Positions 1 to 8,577 of a DNA stretch of 64,000 bases are shown here, in pieces; position 1 is the stretch's first letter, and each line of letters starts with the position of its first letter. A program made the position numbers and the translations under genes. The notes under the pieces are model-generated. The model was not told the origin of the DNA and did no database searches. It was given only the letters and a program-made list of their open reading frames with translations. This DNA comes from Parasporobacterium paucivorans DSM 15970 (GTDB taxonomy: Bacteria > Bacillota > Clostridia > Lachnospirales > Lachnospiraceae), in the NCBI RefSeq assembly GCF_900141895.1, contig NZ_FQYT01000007.1, positions 1-64,000 on the forward strand, read 5' to 3'.

Positions 1-228
1 CATATAATGAACCTCTCTTTTTATACTGATTTTAGTATATCAGATTCATTAAAAACTGTCCGTAAAAGTGTCTTGATTCATGGAACCATTATAGACAATC
101 CAAATTGCCCCCAATGGAAACAGCGAAATCGGACGGTGGTCAGTCATAATAGGTAATTCCCTGCAGGTTCAGAAAACTGAACCCGCAGGGAATTTTTTAT
201 TTTAATTAAATTAATGCAAAAAGAAGTA
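1..228. other. Gene-poor left edge with a terminator
   Basis: No recognisable gene. A frame is open from the window edge to a TAA at 154-156 on the + strand (ATG at 7), but the roughly 50-residue product matches nothing I know and could be the tail of a gene or IS that starts outside the window. It is followed at once by a terminator hairpin, which fits the end of a + strand transcription unit. Confidence 0.3.
155..199 (+). terminator. Intrinsic terminator
   Basis: A 16-bp stem (155-170 with 179-194, one G-T pair) closes an 8-nt loop and is followed by a T-rich run. It insulates the ABC transporter operon from whatever lies to the left. Confidence 0.75.
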
Positions 229-257
229 TTGACAAGGCGGGCCGGACAGTATATCAT
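229..257 (+). promoter_or_regulatory. Sigma-A-type promoter of the organosulfur operon
   Basis: TTGACA (229-234), a 17-bp spacer and TATCAT (252-257). The predicted transcript start near 264 leaves only a few bases before the ATG at 278 but a normal leader before the TTG at 323, which supports the TTG start. Confidence 0.7.
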
Positions 258-322
258 ACTAAACATATCAAAAAGATATGAATACCAGACCGACGGAGAT
301 TCGGTTGGAGAGGAGTGATTGT

Positions 323-1150
323 TTGGATAAGGCACTAGAGGCGGAACCAATCAAAAAAAATATCATCAAGAAGACGGGAACCGGAAAAGGGACGGTCAGG
401 AACGGCGGGGCATTATTCGGAATTATACTTCCGGCAATAATTTTTCTGACGTGGTTTATCGTCACAGAAAATGGGGTTTTCTCTTCTGCGATATTGCCAT
501 CGATAAAAACGGTTTGGGAATCCTTTCTCAGCCAGGCACAATCCGGCCAGCTGGCACAGGATCTGGGCGTAAGTCTTGTAAGGGTACTGAAGGGATTCTG
601 TGTAGCGTCAGTTCTCGGAATTATGTTTGGCGTTTTGATGGGCATATCGGAAAAGACAGACCGATTCTTTTCACTGACTTTCAATTCGATCCGGCAGATA
701 CCCATGATGGCATGGATTCCCCTTATCATCCTGTGGTTTGGAATCGACGAATTGTCCAAGACGGTTATAATCGTTCTTGGCGCCTTCTTTCCGGTTCTGG
801 TCAACACGATCAGCGGAATCAAGGAGGTGCCGAAAGGTTTCATAGAAGTCGGGAAGATGTATCGGCTTAGCAAGTGGGAACTGTTCAGAAAAATATATTT
901 CCCTTCTGCCATTCCTTCCATTTTTGTCGGGCTGAAACTGTCACTGGGTTATTCCTGGATGGTTGTCGTCGCGGCAGAACTCGTATCGGCAAGCTCAGGC
1001 ATTGGGTACAGAATCAACGATGCAAGAAGCCTTATGCAGCCGGAGGTCGTCATAGTGGGAATGTTTGCGATTGGAATAATCGGGATACTGATGGACAAAA
1101 TACTGGCGGGAATCTCAAGGCGGATTACCCCGTGGACTGCAGACAGATAG
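323..1150 (+). CDS. ABC transporter permease, SsuC/TauC type
   Basis: Inner-membrane permease of a nitrate/sulfonate/taurine-type ABC importer. The protein has about six hydrophobic helices and the BPD_transp_1 coupling segment near E-V-P-K-G-F-I-E-V-G-K-M. I place the start at TTG 323 because AGGAG at 311-315 sits 7 nt upstream. An in-frame ATG at 278 has no ribosome site and would add 15 polar residues. It is the first gene of a run of five same-strand genes: permease, ATPase, binding protein, arylsulfotransferase, sulfite reductase. The neighbours suggest an organic sulfonate or sulfate ester as substrate, but the sequence alone cannot separate this from nitrate- or thiamine-precursor-type transporters. 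Confidence 0.88.
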   Translation: MDKALEAEPIKKNIIKKTGTGKGTVRNGGALFGIILPAIIFLTWFIVTENGVFSSAILPSIKTVWESFLSQAQSGQLAQDLGVSLVRVLKGFCVASVLGIMFGVLMGISEKTDRFFSLTFNSIRQIPMMAWIPLIILWFGIDELSKTVIIVLGAFFPVLVNTISGIKEVPKGFIEVGKMYRLSKWELFRKIYFPSAIPSIFVGLKLSLGYSWMVVVAAELVSASSGIGYRINDARSLMQPEVVIVGMFAIGIIGILMDKILAGISRRITPWTADR

Positions 1151-1173
1151 AAGCTTAAAGAAGGGAGGCCGGC

Positions 1174-1947
1174 ATGTCAGAAGCGAATCTGGTCCTAAGG
1201 GACATAAACAAGTCTTTCATTGTGGACAAGGAAAAAGTTGAAATCTTAAAAGGTATTAATCTCGACGTAAAAAGAGGAGAAATAATAAGCATTGTGGGCC
1301 ACAGTGGATGTGGAAAAAGCACTTTACTGAAAATCGTGGCTGGTCTTATGGGCTATGACTCGGGAGATTTAGAATTGGAGGGCAGGCATATCAGCGGGCC
1401 AGATACGGACAGGGGCATGATATTCCAGGAACACAGGCTGTTTCCGTGGCTCACGATCAAGGACAACGTATGCCTGGGCCTGAATAAAATGCAGAAAGAC
1501 GAAAAGTACAAACTGGCTTACGAATATCTGGAGCTTGTTAAACTGAAAGGATTTGAAAATGCCTATCCCCACCAGCTGTCCGGAGGGATGTCCCAGCGTG
1601 CGGCCATTGCGCGGGCGCTGGTGAACAGACCGGGAATCCTTCTTCTCGATGAACCATTCGGGGCTCTGGATGCTCTGACCAAAATACAGCTCCAGCAGGA
1701 GGTTCTCCGGATATGGGAAAAGGAGAAGACGACCATGATTCTTGTTACGCATGATATAGATGAGGCTATTTATCTGGGAGATAGAATAGTTGTCATGTCT
1801 TCAAGGCCGGGAACGATAGAAGAAATCATACCGGTGGAACTTCCGAGACCGAGGGACAGAGGCTCATCAGACTTCGCCTATATCAAGAAGAGGGTATATA
1901 ACCACTTCTTCAAGGATGTCGAGATTATTTCGGACTATGTAATCTAG
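1174..1947 (+). CDS. ABC transporter ATP-binding protein, SsuB/TauB type
   Basis: Cytoplasmic ATPase that drives the importer formed with the adjacent permease. Walker A is GHSGCGKST at residues 42-50, the signature is LSGGMSQRAAIARAL near residue 135, and Walker B is LLLDEPFGALD followed by the H-loop VTHD. The 257-residue length is normal for the SsuB/TauB group. GGAGG precedes the ATG at 1174. The gene lies 23 bp after the permease and 54 bp before the binding protein, so one transcript is likely. Confidence 0.93.
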   Translation: MSEANLVLRDINKSFIVDKEKVEILKGINLDVKRGEIISIVGHSGCGKSTLLKIVAGLMGYDSGDLELEGRHISGPDTDRGMIFQEHRLFPWLTIKDNVCLGLNKMQKDEKYKLAYEYLELVKLKGFENAYPHQLSGGMSQRAAIARALVNRPGILLLDEPFGALDALTKIQLQQEVLRIWEKEKTTMILVTHDIDEAIYLGDRIVVMSSRPGTIEEIIPVELPRPRDRGSSDFAYIKKRVYNHFFKDVEIISDYVI

Positions 1948-2001
1948 CGATGGATGGCTGTTTTAGAATGGAACTGCCGAAAATACAAAAGGAGAACAAA
2001 T

Positions 2002-3018
2002 ATGAAAAAGAAAATAATAATATTGGCAGTGGCGGTGTTTGCCCTTATTGCATTCACAGCCTGCTCAAAAGGAGCGAGCACCGAAGCTGCAGCGAAAAAC
2101 GACGAAAGCAAGGTTGTCAGACTGGGGTATCCCGGGTCGGCCAATTTCATGGGTGGGCTGGCCGGCGTGGCTCAGGAAAAGAAATTCTTCGATGAAGAGC
2201 TGGATAAAATCGGCTATAAGATCGAATATGTACCTTTCGCAGCGGCAGGCCCTGCTGTGAACGAAGCTTTGGCAAGCAACAGCATAGACGTGGCTATTTA
2301 TGCCGATTTCCCCGGTGTAGTCCTGAAGTCGAAGGGCGTACCCATCGATCTTCTGGGCATACCGGAAAGCAGGTTTTATTCCCAGATATTGGTGAAAAGT
2401 GATTCTGACATAAAATCCGTAAAAGATCTTAAAGGCAAGAAGATAGGTTTTACAAAAGGGACCTACATGCAGAAGAACCTTCTTGAAATTCTTGCCAAAA
2501 ATAATCTGGTCCCGAGCGATGTAGAGCTTGTTAATGTTACCACAGATGCTGAATCGGCACTAATTTCAGGAAATCTGGATGCAATCGTTCAAACAAACCA
2601 GGGAGCCCTGATGCTGACTACGACAAAAAAAGTCGCAATATCCATTGCTGACACCAGAGATTATCCGGAGACCACAGCCCAGGTCATTTTCGTTGGCGTG
2701 GACAGTTTCGTTAAATCTAATCCAGAGGTGGCGGTGGCCATGAACAAGGCCCTTTTAAGAGCAAAAGAATATTTTGAAATGGATAGCGAGGATGCATTTA
2801 CTATCCTTACAAAATCCGGCCTAAACCTGGAATCTGTGAAATTGCAATATGGCAGTGAGGCTCCGGGATTCGATCTTTTCACAGTAGGAATCACAGAGGA
2901 ATCTATAAGAAAACTTCAAGAAACCCAGAAATTCCTGATTGACGAAAAGCTTATAACGGGAGAATTCGACATTGCGGCCTGGACTGATAACTCTTATTAC
3001 GAAAAAGCATTGAAATAA
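2002..3018 (+). CDS. Sulfonate/nitrate-type substrate-binding lipoprotein
   Basis: Extracellular binding protein (SsuA/TauA/NMT1 fold) of the same importer. The N-terminus carries lysines, a hydrophobic stretch and a lipobox ending in FTAC at residues 18-21, so it should be a membrane-anchored lipoprotein. The ATG at 2002 has AAAGGAG upstream and gives this signal peptide; an ATG at 1954 would put 16 charged residues before it and is rejected. The segment around LGYPGSANFMGGL resembles the ligand-pocket start of aliphatic-sulfonate binding proteins. Substrate is inferred only from family and the arylsulfotransferase and sulfite reductase downstream. Confidence 0.9.
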   Translation: MKKKIIILAVAVFALIAFTACSKGASTEAAAKNDESKVVRLGYPGSANFMGGLAGVAQEKKFFDEELDKIGYKIEYVPFAAAGPAVNEALASNSIDVAIYADFPGVVLKSKGVPIDLLGIPESRFYSQILVKSDSDIKSVKDLKGKKIGFTKGTYMQKNLLEILAKNNLVPSDVELVNVTTDAESALISGNLDAIVQTNQGALMLTTTKKVAISIADTRDYPETTAQVIFVGVDSFVKSNPEVAVAMNKALLRAKEYFEMDSEDAFTILTKSGLNLESVKLQYGSEAPGFDLFTVGITEESIRKLQETQKFLIDEKLITGEFDIAAWTDNSYYEKALK

Positions 3019-3043
3019 TGATGGATAAAGGAGATAATTAAAA

Positions 3044-4498
3044 ATGGGACATCCGACAGTATACCCCACTGGGGCTACAATTTACAATCCGCAAAAAGCC
3101 TGGAGCGGATACACTCTTTTTCAGGTAGGCGGATTAGGAGCTTTACTTATTGATATGAGCGGCAAAGAGGTTCAGCTCTGGAAAGGTCTTCATGGTTTTC
3201 CAAACAAACTTCTACCTGGCGGAAACGTGCTTGGCAGCACAGGAGAGAGAAAAGCGGAATACGGATACCAGGATATGACGGATCTGGTTCAGGTGGATTG
3301 GGACGGGAATATTGTCTGGAAATTCAACCGGCATGAGCTTATTCAGGACCCGGACCAGCCCCCGCAGTGGATGGCGAGGCAGCACCACGATTATCAGCGG
3401 GAGGGCAGTCCAGTAGGATATTATTCACCAGAAGCGACGCCTTTGGTCGACAGGGGAAACACGCTGCTCCTTACCCATGCGGACGTTGCAAATACAGATA
3501 TTTCAGACAAGGTCCTTGTCGATGACCGGATCATAGAAGTGACCTGGGATGGGGAAATTGTATGGGAATGGAATGTGAATGAGCACTTTGACGAATTTGG
3601 ATTTGATGAGGCAGCCAAAAACATAATATACCGCGATCCGAACATCGTAAGGACCGGAAAAGGGGACTGGATGCATATTAATTCGATGTCGACCCTCGGA
3701 CAGAATAAGCATTACGATGGCGGCGATGAGAGATTCCATCCGGACAATATCATTTGGGACAGCAGGGAATCCAACATCCTGGCAATAATAAGCAAGGAAA
3801 CCGGCAAAATAGTATGGAAGTTGGGGCCGCTTTATAATACCAGCGACGCACTGAAAAAACTAGGGTGGATAATTGGGCAGCATCATGTACACATGATTCC
3901 GAGAGGCCTCCCGGGAGAAGGAAACATCCTGTTATTCGACAATGGAGGATGGGCTGGATATGGACTGCCAAACCCGAACTCGCCGACAGGCAGACAGAAT
4001 GCGAAGAGGGATTACTCCAGAGTGTTGGAACTAGATCCAATCAGTCTTGAGATTGTGTGGCAATATACGCCCAAAGAGGCTGGATTCGTAGAACCGCTGG
4101 ATTCTTCCCGGTTCTACAGCCCGTTTATAAGCGGTGCCCAAAGGCTTGAAAATGGGAATACACTGATAACGGAAGGATCGAACGGAAGGATTTTTGAAGT
4201 AACTGAGAAGCATGAGATTGTATGGGAATACATCAACCCGTACATTGAGGTGGAACAAGAGCAGGGTACGGTGTACAACGGCAGGCTCAACATGGTGTAC
4301 AGAGCCTACAGATACCCGTATGACTGGGTCCCGCAGGTGGACAAGCCGGCCGAAACCGGCATCGAAAAAATCATACCAAAGCATTTCCGCGTTCCCGGTG
4401 CCGCAGATATCGGCGCTGCTAAGGTCACAGAGGTTGCGGGGGTTGGCGGTTATGAAAGCAAGGACAACTTTTGCGTTGTCACCTTCGAGGCCGTTTAG
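3044..4498 (+). CDS. Arylsulfotransferase (ASST)-family protein
   Basis: Similar to PAPS-independent aryl sulfotransferases, beta-propeller enzymes that move sulfate from one phenol ester to another through a histidine. Repeated blade motifs such as DWDGNIVWKFNRHE, TWDGEIVWEWN, ETGKIVWKLG and KHEIVWEYINP are visible, with conserved histidines in DWMHINSM and QHHVHMIPRG. At 484 residues it is somewhat shorter than the periplasmic E. coli enzyme. No signal peptide is visible, so unlike the classical enzyme it appears cytosolic. It lies between an organosulfur importer and a sulfite reductase, suggesting a role in releasing sulfate or sulfur from imported aryl sulfate esters. The actual reaction is inference. 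Confidence 0.8.
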   Translation: MGHPTVYPTGATIYNPQKAWSGYTLFQVGGLGALLIDMSGKEVQLWKGLHGFPNKLLPGGNVLGSTGERKAEYGYQDMTDLVQVDWDGNIVWKFNRHELIQDPDQPPQWMARQHHDYQREGSPVGYYSPEATPLVDRGNTLLLTHADVANTDISDKVLVDDRIIEVTWDGEIVWEWNVNEHFDEFGFDEAAKNIIYRDPNIVRTGKGDWMHINSMSTLGQNKHYDGGDERFHPDNIIWDSRESNILAIISKETGKIVWKLGPLYNTSDALKKLGWIIGQHHVHMIPRGLPGEGNILLFDNGGWAGYGLPNPNSPTGRQNAKRDYSRVLELDPISLEIVWQYTPKEAGFVEPLDSSRFYSPFISGAQRLENGNTLITEGSNGRIFEVTEKHEIVWEYINPYIEVEQEQGTVYNGRLNMVYRAYRYPYDWVPQVDKPAETGIEKIIPKHFRVPGAADIGAAKVTEVAGVGGYESKDNFCVVTFEAV

Positions 4499-4518
4499 CC
4501 AGATAAGAAAGGGGCAGT

Positions 4519-6165
4519 ATGATATTGATAACGGATCTGTTTTTGAAAGATATCGAAGATTTCAAAAGGGACGTGCAGCTATTCAAAGATGGCGGAATTG
4601 AGCAGTTCAAATCGTTCGGCTCAAAAATGGGAATATATGGTGAAGGGCCGAAGAACACCTACATGGTGAGGCCGCGGATTCCGGGAGGTGTCATTTCAAT
4701 CGGGCAGCTCAGGGCAATAAGCGCAATTTCGGAAAAGTACCCGGGAATGCAGATAAGACTGACCACAAGACAGGACATCCAGCTTCACTCCCTGGAACTT
4801 GACGACCTGGGGAACGTGCTGGAGGACCTTGCAAAGTCGGGACTGACTACAAGAGGTGCAGGAGGGGACAGCACGAGAAACATAACCTGCTCTCCTCTGT
4901 CCGGTGTGGCCGTGAATGAGGCATTCGATGTTACTCCATACATGGAAAAAACTACAAATCATTTGATGTCTGTGCCGGGCGCATTCAGCCTTCCCAGAAA
5001 GTTCAAGGTGTCCTTTTCCAATAACGGAGAAGATACTGCGAATGCAACGATTGCGGACATTGGTTTCATCGCGAAAAAAGTCGATGGCAGAGAGGGTTTT
5101 GAGGTTTACGTCGCTGGAGGCCTCGGAGGAGGAGCCAGAAAATCACTGAAAATCGAAGATTTTATCGAAGCCTCGGAAGTGCTGTACTATGCGGAGGCTG
5201 CCATGGAAGTGTTTAAAAATGAAGGAGACAGGACAAACCGGCACAAGGCCCGACTGCGGTTCGTGCTGAACAGACTGGGGGAAGAACAATTTGTCGAATT
5301 GTTCAACAGACAGCTTGAAAAATTAAGAAAAGAGAAGCAGCTGACCCTGGATTTGGATCCGGTCGGAACCGGGCAGGCGACTGTGACCAAATGGAATTAC
5401 ATGGTGGCCGATAAACACCGGAGGGTGGTTGTTCCACAAAAACAGAAATCGAGATATTCCCTGTATATTCATCCATATGATGGGAGGCTTTTGCCTGACA
5501 AACTGGATGATATCCTGGATTTCATTGAAGAGCTTGATTATGACATAACAATCAGGCTGAGCATGTCACAGGGGTTATTTGTCAGAAACTTGAAGAAAAA
5601 GGACCTGAACAAACTGATAAAAATTGCTGCCGGGATGATATCCACAGTAGATTTATTCAATTCCGTATCCTGCGTAGGTCCGACGGTATGTAATCCGGGC
5701 ATTTGCAACTCACAGGGGCTACTGGCGGATATCAGGAAGACCTTCGCCGATTCTGGCAGCAGATTGCAAGGGGAGCTCCCGCTGGTACACATTTCGGGCT
5801 GTCCAAATTCATGCGCACAGCATCAGGTGGCCGAAATTGGATTCAGCGGAAGAGCAAAAAAGACCAAGGACGGTTTGATTCCTGCCTATTCGCTTTCAAT
5901 CGGAGGCAAACTGGGACAGGGGCAGACGAGCTTTGGAGAGGTCTATGGGGATATTCCTGCCAAGAGGGTTTCATCCTTCCTTTTGGAGCTGGCTGGACTG
6001 AAAAGTATAACGAACCATAAGAGCTTTGGAGAATTTGTAAGGGCGGAAGATCATTCGATAAGAGAGCTGGTTTCAAGGTACTCGGCTCTTGAGGGTATTG
6101 CGGAAGCTCCGGGAATATACAGGGATTTTGGCTCCGACAGTCTGTTTTCAGTCGGAAAGAAGTGA
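4519..6165 (+). CDS. Nitrite/sulfite reductase, siroheme and 4Fe-4S
   Basis: Six-electron reductase of the ferredoxin-dependent nitrite/sulfite reductase family, 548 residues. The N-terminal ferrodoxin-like half contains the segment GIYGEGPKNTYMVRPRIPGG and TTRQDIQLH. The siroheme/cluster ligands are clear: C-X5-C in SCVGPTVC followed by C-X3-C in GCPNSC about 40 residues later. It is the last gene of the organosulfur operon, with a strong GGGG ribosome site and a hairpin just downstream. Context favours sulfite as the substrate, giving sulfide for the cysteine genes at 17.9-25.9 kb. No reductase partner subunit is adjacent, so ferredoxin is the likely donor. Confidence 0.9.
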   Translation: MILITDLFLKDIEDFKRDVQLFKDGGIEQFKSFGSKMGIYGEGPKNTYMVRPRIPGGVISIGQLRAISAISEKYPGMQIRLTTRQDIQLHSLELDDLGNVLEDLAKSGLTTRGAGGDSTRNITCSPLSGVAVNEAFDVTPYMEKTTNHLMSVPGAFSLPRKFKVSFSNNGEDTANATIADIGFIAKKVDGREGFEVYVAGGLGGGARKSLKIEDFIEASEVLYYAEAAMEVFKNEGDRTNRHKARLRFVLNRLGEEQFVELFNRQLEKLRKEKQLTLDLDPVGTGQATVTKWNYMVADKHRRVVVPQKQKSRYSLYIHPYDGRLLPDKLDDILDFIEELDYDITIRLSMSQGLFVRNLKKKDLNKLIKIAAGMISTVDLFNSVSCVGPTVCNPGICNSQGLLADIRKTFADSGSRLQGELPLVHISGCPNSCAQHQVAEIGFSGRAKKTKDGLIPAYSLSIGGKLGQGQTSFGEVYGDIPAKRVSSFLLELAGLKSITNHKSFGEFVRAEDHSIRELVSRYSALEGIAEAPGIYRDFGSDSLFSVGKK

Positions 6166-6198
6166 TAATACAATACAAACAAAACGTATATATCCATG

Positions 6199-6252
6199 AA
6201 CTGACCCCTATGAGTTAGACCTGAAAATCTAACTCATAGGGGTCAGTTTTAT
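6199..6252 (+). terminator. Perfect 21-bp palindrome, terminator or paired IS ends
   Basis: 6199-6219 pairs without mismatch with 6228-6248 around an 8-nt loop, followed by TTTTATTT. It would terminate the sulfite reductase transcript and also serve the convergent transposase gene. Each arm (AACTGACCCCTATGAGTTAGA) resembles IS3/IS150-group terminal repeats, so this may be two abutted IS ends. Confidence 0.7.
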
Positions 6253-7271
6253 TTGTGAAGTCTGCCCGGAAACAGGAGTTTGAATTCGATTTTGATTTTA
6301 TCCCAGTCCCGTATGGCAGCAGTCCATTTTTTGCTGACTTCAGAAGTGGACAGGTACAGAGACTTCAGAAGCTCCATTTCATCTGTGAATACACTTTTTT
6401 GAATATTTGTGCGCCTGTAGATGCTGTTCAGGCTTTCAAGCATATTTTTGGAATAAATAGCGGACCTGACAGAACTGGAGAATTTATACAAGGGGCTGAC
6501 AGTATCCCATCTCTTTTCCCGGATTTTCAAGGAATACCTGTCCTTATCAGAAACATCTTTCAGTGTTTCACGTACACGGTGGGCGGGGCAGCGCTGATAT
6601 TCAGCTTTTGGAAAAGTGATAGCCAGTGAATCCCTGATTCCATTTGAATCGTCTGCACAAAAAATCAGAATATCCTTTACTCCTCGGTTCTTTAATCCGT
6701 CCAGAATTTCTGAACCACTTACATTATCTCCAACCAGAATGGAAATGACTTCCTTTCTGCCTCTATCATTGACTCCGAGCATGATGTTAGCCGGTATTTT
6801 CCGGATGACCTCATTTTCCTGTACAGAAAAGTACGCTGTGTCCAAAAAGACAATTGGAAATACCGCAGATAAAGGTCGTGCCTGCCATTCCCGGATTTTC
6901 GGGAAAAGCTTATTGGTCGATGCTGATATCATAACCTCGCTGACCTCCAATCCATAAAGGTCATCGATTGTTTCGGATATCTGGTGATTAGTCAAACCCT
7001 TTGCATACATGGAAATAATCTTATCTTCGATGTCTAAAATGTTGTCAGGTGTCTTCTTGGTCGTTTTTGAAGTGTTGCGGCATCTCGAGGAAGAGGATTC
7101 TCCCTTCTTTTTGTGACCAGGTTGTTCCCTGACATCGCCTTCCCGGATCAACTCGGTGGTAGCCACAAACAGATCCTTTAAAGCTTTCTGGATGTCATCT
7201 GCGGTCTGAATTTTATATTCATCCAATAACACGGATATCAGGTTTCTTTTTCCTTCAGTTATTGGCTCCAT
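6249..7271 (-). pseudogene. Degenerate IS256 (mutator)-family transposase
   Basis: The 340-residue frame clearly matches IS256-type transposases: IEDKIISMYAKGLTNHQISE, EWQARPLSAVFPIVFLDTAYFSV, GVKDILIFCADD and ESLNSIYRRTNIQKSVF. The candidate DDE residues are in FLDTA, FCADD and MLES. The family is usually about 400 residues. Compared with typical members two blocks are missing: the zinc-finger-like GY.R... region near residue 55-75 (replaced by a low-complexity K/S/T/R stretch) and about 40-50 residues of the helical insertion after KDVSDKDR. This is most likely a dead remnant despite the open frame. No terminal repeats could be assigned with confidence. Confidence 0.75.
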
Positions 7272-7424
7272 ATTATAGACCTCCCTATTCTTTCTCTTGC
7301 AATTAAATCAATTATATCATATCATAGTACTTGGATATGATATAAGATATCACTGATATGCTATCAAGTCAAGAGATTTGTTGATTTTTAGATATTGCAA
7401 AACCAATGTTAGGAGTAGAAAGAC

Positions 7425-8042
7425 ATGAAAAATCCGTTAATATATCAATCCACAGAATACGATTGTGGGCCAACATCTATGCTGAATGCAATCAGCTTTT
7501 TATTTCACAGAAAAGATATCTCGCCGGATGTAATCAAAAGCATCATGCTGTATTCTCTGGACCGGTATAACAAAAAAGGGGAAGCATATAAAAGCGGAAC
7601 AACCGGTATGGCGATGTTATTTCTAGCGAATTGGCTCAACCAGTTTGGCAAGGTGAAAAAATGGAAGATATATTGTGAAGTGTTAAATGGGGAAATGGTT
7701 ACAGTTAGTCAGAATAGCAGGATTGCTGAGTGCATAGGACAATCCGGTGCAGTTGTGGCTCGCGTGATGCTTGGATGCTGGCATTATGTTCTCATAACCG
7801 GAATAGATAACGAATACGTGTATCTATTTGACCCGTACTATAGGGAAAGGCCATTTCCGGAGGAAGGTATAGAGATGATCAAAGATGCTCCAAAAAAAAT
7901 GAACCGCAAAATAAGACATTCCGTATTGAACAGTGAAGAAAAAGGAAATTATGCGCTGGGAAAGCTGGAAACTCGGAAATGTGTTCTGATATACAATAAG
8001 CAGACGCGGCTGACGATGGATAGCATAGAGTATATTATTTGA
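7425..8042 (+). CDS. C39-like cysteine peptidase family protein
   Basis: 205 residues with the papain-like C39 layout: YDCGPTSMLNA near residue 12-22 supplies the catalytic Cys, CWHYVLITG near residue 118 the His, and YLFDPYYRERP the Asp. No transmembrane, ABC or signal segment is present, so it is not a bacteriocin exporter; the fold is shared by free-standing C39_2 proteins of unknown substrate. AGGAG precedes the ATG. It stands 40 bp before a deleted TcdA gene and a TtcA-like gene on the same strand, but no functional link is known to me. Confidence 0.7.
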   Translation: MKNPLIYQSTEYDCGPTSMLNAISFLFHRKDISPDVIKSIMLYSLDRYNKKGEAYKSGTTGMAMLFLANWLNQFGKVKKWKIYCEVLNGEMVTVSQNSRIAECIGQSGAVVARVMLGCWHYVLITGIDNEYVYLFDPYYRERPFPEEGIEMIKDAPKKMNRKIRHSVLNSEEKGNYALGKLETRKCVLIYNKQTRLTMDSIEYII

Positions 8043-8082
8043 ATGTAAAAATATGATAGGAAAATGAAAAGGAAGAACAACA

Positions 8083-8577
8083 ATGAATCAGTTAGCAAGA
8101 ACGCAGCTGTTATTGGGAACGGATGCAATGAAAAGGCTGGAACAGAAAAAAATAGCAGTTTTTGGAATCGGCGGCGTAGGTGGATATGCGGTGGAAGCTT
8201 TGGTAAGAAGTGGAATCCGGTCGTTTGTATTAGTCGATGATGACAAAATCTGCCTGACCAATCTGAATAGGCAGATTATCGCAACCAGAAAAACTGTTGG
8301 GAAATATAAGGCAGAAGTCATGCGGAGAGAACTAAAAAAACGCGGGGTAAAAAAGCTGAAGGTGGTGTATTCCACAGAAACCCCTACAAGGCCATGGGAA
8401 GACATGTCGATCAGCTGCAGGACGCATTGCGTCTGCCCGCCCGGAACGGAACATAAATGTACAGACCGGAGGGATATCCCGGGGAGTGTGGCGTTTGTCC
8501 CTTCAGTGGCCGGTCTGATTATTGCAGGTGAGGTGATTAGGGATCTGGCAAAAAGAGGTGAAAAAGATGTCAGGTAA
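8083..8577 (+). pseudogene. Internally deleted TcdA (ThiF/E1-like) protein
   Basis: TcdA is an ATP-dependent enzyme that cyclises threonylcarbamoyl-adenosine in tRNA. The N-terminal nucleotide-binding part is intact (FGIGGVGGYAVEALVRSGI, residues 27-45, then VDDDKICLTNLNRQI), as is the C-terminal tail with the Cys-rich CRTHCVCPPGTEHKC and SVAGLIIAGEVIRDL. The protein is 164 residues against about 240-270 for the family. At KAEVM-RRELKKRGVKKL it jumps from the 'KAEVM' block straight to the 'RELRKRG' block, dropping roughly 80-90 residues that hold the catalytic centre. It is either a pseudogene by in-frame deletion or a minimal E1-like protein of new use. Confidence 0.7.

Noticed and set aside
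268-921. Long minus-strand frame opposite the permease gene
   Set aside because: It is the shadow of a well-supported + strand ABC permease and encodes no recognisable protein. The same applies to similar frames opposite moaA and the molybdopterin-binding gene.
7425-8042. Bacteriocin-processing ABC exporter peptidase
   Set aside because: Only a C39-like peptidase fold is present; there is no membrane or ATPase domain and no double-glycine leader peptide gene nearby.
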